Shown: piece after piece, positions 62,033 to 64,000 of the stretch
Layout of the letters: every line of letters begins with the position of its first letter
Numbering within the stretch: the stretch's first letter is position 1
Source of the DNA: Streptomyces humi
Lineage (GTDB): Bacteria; Actinomycetota; Actinomycetes; Streptomycetales; Streptomycetaceae
Direction of reading: 5' to 3'
DNA length: 64,000 nt
NCBI RefSeq assembly: GCF_001005085.2
Contig: NZ_LBMU02000040.1
Location: 1 to 64,000, forward strand
Made by a program: the position numbers and the translations under genes
The notes under the pieces: generated by a model
What the model was told of the DNA's origin: nothing
Seen by the model: the letters and a program-made list of their open reading frames with translations, nothing else
The model's database searches: none

Positions 62033-62545
62033 TCAGGCGGGCAGCACGACGACGAACCGCTGCGGCTCCTCGCCCTCCGACTCGCTGCGCAGTCCGGCGG
62101 TCTTGACCGCGTCGTGCACGACCTTGCGCTCGAACGGGGTCATCGGCTTGAGCTTCACGGGCTCGCCGGTGCTCTTCACCTCGGCGGCGGCCTTGGCACC
62201 CAGCTCGGAGAGCTCGGCGCGCTTCTTGGCCCGGTAGCCCGCGATGTCGAGCATCAGCCGGCTGCGGTCACCGGTCTCCCGGTGTACGGCCAGACGGGTC
62301 AGCTCCTGGAGCGCCTCCAGCACCTCCCCGTCACGGCCGACCAGCTTTTGCAGGTCGCGGCCGCCCGCGTCGCTGATGATCGACACGGAGGCGCGGTCGG
62401 CCTCGACATCCATGTCGATGTCGCCGTCGAGGTCGGCGATGTCCAGCAGACCTTCGAGGTAGTCCGCCGCGATCTCGCCTTCCTGCTCCAGGCGGGTGAG
62501 GGTGTCTGCACCCTCGGCAGCGGCGGAGGTGGTGCCTTCCGTCAC
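62033..62545 (-). CDS. khpB: RNA-binding protein KhpB (Jag/EloR-like, R3H domain)
   Basis: 170 residues. An acidic N-terminus is followed by a KH-like fold (LVGRDGEVLEALQELTRLAVHR, about 88-110) and a C-terminal R3H domain (MTPFERKVVHDAVKTAG to RFVVVLPA). The Jag N-terminal domain found in some Firmicutes is absent. In other bacteria it pairs with KhpA to bind RNA and affect elongation and division. GTG start. It lies 15 bp after yidC in the conserved yidC-jag-rsmG order. Confidence 0.92.
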   Translation of the reverse strand: MTEGTTSAAAEGADTLTRLEQEGEIAADYLEGLLDIADLDGDIDMDVEADRASVSIISDAGGRDLQKLVGRDGEVLEALQELTRLAVHRETGDRSRLMLDIAGYRAKKRAELSELGAKAAAEVKSTGEPVKLKPMTPFERKVVHDAVKTAGLRSESEGEEPQRFVVVLPA

Positions 62546-62560
62546 GGGATGGGCTCCTTC

Positions 62561-63853
62561 TTACTTCTTGGACGGGGACTTGGGGCGCTGCGGACCGCCC
62601 TTGCGCTGACCGGACTGGGCCCTGCTGCGGCCGTTGGACCCGGCCTTCGGGGGCTGCGGGGCGGCCGGCTTGGCGTCCTGCGGCTCGTCGGACTTCTCCA
62701 GCGAGGTCGTCTTCTCCGACGCGTCGGACTCATCAGACGTGGAGTCGTCGGCCGCCTTCGGACCACCGGACTGTCGCTGGGCCTTGGACTGGCGCTTGGG
62801 CTGCTGACGCTTGGCGGCACCGCTGGTCACGACGCCGTCCTCGGTCTGCGCCAGGGCCTGGGCTTCGCCCTTCATCACGCTGCCGTCGGCCTGGGCCGCG
62901 AGACCCGCCTTGGTCAGGGCGTTGATGAACTTGCGCTCGAACTCGTTGCGGTCGCGGCCCTTGGCGACGATGGCCTTGATGATGGTGCGCTCGCTGCGCG
63001 AACGGGTCTTGCCGTGGTGCGTGACGTGCTTGGTGAGGCGCTCCAGGTAGGCGGCCTGGGCCTTGGAACCCGGGGTCGGGTTGTTGCGGATGACGTACAT
63101 CTGCTGGCCCATGGTCCACACGTTGGTGGTCAGCCAGTAGACGAGGACACCGACCGGGAAGTTGATGCCGAAGACGGCGAACATGACCGGGAAGACGTAC
63201 ATCAGCATCTTCTGCTGCTGCATGAACGGCGTCTTGACCGTGGTGTCGACGTTCTTCGTCATCAGCTGGCGCTGCGTGTAGAACTGCGACGCCGACATCA
63301 GGACGATCATGATCGCGGTGACGACCCGGACGTCGGTGAGGGAGGCACCGAGCGCCTCCACCTTCGCGGAACCGTCCGTGAACTTCGCGGCGAGCGGTGC
63401 CCCGAAGATGTGCGCCTTCTGGGCACTGGCCAGCAAGGACTCGTTGATCACGCCGATGGTCTGGTTCGACGCGATGCCGTTGAGCACGTGGTACAGAGCG
63501 AAGAAGAAGGGCGACTGCGCCAGGATGGGAAGGCACGAGGAGAGCGGGTTGGTACCCGACTCCTTGTACAGCTTCATCATCTCTTCGGACTGGCGCTGCT
63601 TGTCGTTCTTGTAGCGCTCCTGGATCTTCTTCATCTCGGGCTGGAGCGTCTGCATGGCCCGGGTCGCCTTGATCTGCTTCACGAAGAGCGGGATCAGGCA
63701 GATGCGGATCAGGATCACCAGGGACACGATGGACAAGCCCCAGGCCCAGCCCGTGTCAGGACCGAAGATCTTCCCGTACACGGAGTGGAACTGGACGATG
63801 ACCCATGAGACGGGTGTCGTGATGAAGCTGAAGAGGCTGGCAATCGTGTCCAC
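62561..63853 (-). CDS. yidC: membrane protein insertase YidC
   Basis: 430 residues of the actinobacterial form. WVIVQFHSVYGKIFG starts the first helix and the insertase core spans about 30-275. The cytosolic hairpin QPEMKKIQERYKNDKQRQSEEMMKLYKE and the SCLPILAQSPFFFALYHVL helix are diagnostic. The C-terminal 150 residues are Lys/Arg/Ser/Gln-rich and probably contact ribosomes. It inserts membrane proteins with or without SecYEG. The GTG start has AAGGAG upstream and lies 3 bp after the yidD stop. Confidence 0.96.
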   Translation of the reverse strand: MDTIASLFSFITTPVSWVIVQFHSVYGKIFGPDTGWAWGLSIVSLVILIRICLIPLFVKQIKATRAMQTLQPEMKKIQERYKNDKQRQSEEMMKLYKESGTNPLSSCLPILAQSPFFFALYHVLNGIASNQTIGVINESLLASAQKAHIFGAPLAAKFTDGSAKVEALGASLTDVRVVTAIMIVLMSASQFYTQRQLMTKNVDTTVKTPFMQQQKMLMYVFPVMFAVFGINFPVGVLVYWLTTNVWTMGQQMYVIRNNPTPGSKAQAAYLERLTKHVTHHGKTRSRSERTIIKAIVAKGRDRNEFERKFINALTKAGLAAQADGSVMKGEAQALAQTEDGVVTSGAAKRQQPKRQSKAQRQSGGPKAADDSTSDESDASEKTTSLEKSDEPQDAKPAAPQPPKAGSNGRSRAQSGQRKGGPQRPKSPSKK

Positions 63854-63856
63854 TAA

Positions 63857-64000
63857 TCATGCTCCTTGGGCATGGGACGAGGTCTCTGCGGCCGGGCTCG
63901 AAGGAAGCTCGGTGTGAGGCTCCTCTTCGGTGGCCGAGGCGGCGGAGGGCCCGCCCCTGCGTGCACGCCAGGCGTCACGCAGCATTTCGTGCCACCGCGG
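63857..64000 (-). CDS. yidD: membrane protein insertion efficiency factor YidD, C-terminal part
   Basis: Only the last 47 codons are in the window. The translated end begins PRWHEMLRDAWRARRGGPS and continues with an acidic Ser/Pro tail to the TGA at 63857-63859. The position between rnpA (expected outside) and yidC, and the start of the visible part, fit the C-terminus of YidD. The conserved cysteine-rich core lies beyond the edge. It is coupled to yidC by a 3-bp gap. Confidence 0.75.
   Translation of the reverse strand, partial: PRWHEMLRDAWRARRGGPSAASATEEEPHTELPSSPAAETSSHAQGA

Noticed and set aside
1..64000. tRNA or rRNA genes, insertion sequences, integrase or attachment sites
   Set aside because: I looked through the intergenic stretches for cloverleaf T-arm motifs and transposase-like frames and saw none; a tRNAscan-SE run would settle it.

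Overview
This is a very GC-rich actinobacterial chromosome segment, almost certainly Streptomyces. The sporulation genes ssgA and ssgR occur only in spore-forming actinomycetes. Gene order (cydABDC, thiC, ssgA/ssgR, ptpA, dnaB, rplI-rpsR-ssb-rpsF, femX, ino1, cca, murJ, sigM/anti-sigma, trxBA, parAB, rsmG, khpB, yidC, yidD) is that of the S. coelicolor chromosome on one side of oriC. The right edge cuts yidD. By the known order, rnpA, rpmH, dnaA and oriC should lie just beyond position 64000.

Layout: 1-8.6 kb holds a HAD phosphatase, the cytochrome bd oxidase operon behind a double Rex-type operator, and an aromatic/histidinol-phosphate-type aminotransferase. 9-16.2 kb holds a LacI regulator, a metallophosphoesterase, a membrane protein, thiC under a TPP riboswitch and a YibE/F-type membrane protein. 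16.3-31.4 kb holds ssgA, its activator ssgR, small membrane and cupin proteins, ptpA overlapping a cystathionine gamma-lyase-type enzyme, LysR, Nudix, a globin-reductase fusion, GNATs, an HbpS/GlcG protein, an MFS/MarR divergon, a serine hydrolase and dnaB. 31.9-47.6 kb holds a MATE pump, the ribosomal protein/ssb cluster, a cell-wall block (femX, alanine-racemase-like, GT87, class A PBP), padR-ino1, an MFS protein and cca. 47.9-58.4 kb is an envelope/redox block: DUF6049-like protein, murJ, a separate pseudokinase, ECF sigma and anti-sigma, trxB-trxA behind a SigR-type promoter, and a GNAT. 58.7-64 kb is the chromosome segregation/translation block parB, parA, rsmG, khpB, yidC, yidD.

The unifying signal is a field of parS centromere sites (consensus TGTTTCACGTGAAACA). 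I count fifteen: nine perfect, four with one mismatch and two with two mismatches. Many sit in convergent gene junctions, at the centre of long perfect palindromes or beside terminator hairpins. One lies across the cydDC start codon, two are written into coding sequence as the peptide VSRET, and one degenerate copy lies inside the thiC TPP riboswitch. DnaA-box-like 9-mers cluster between dnaB and the MATE gene, and two lie in the parA leader.

No tRNA, rRNA, insertion sequence, integrase, prophage or CRISPR array is visible. Apart from the regulatory architecture this is conserved core chromosome. Start codons were chosen by ribosome-binding sites and family alignment from memory; none was checked against a database.
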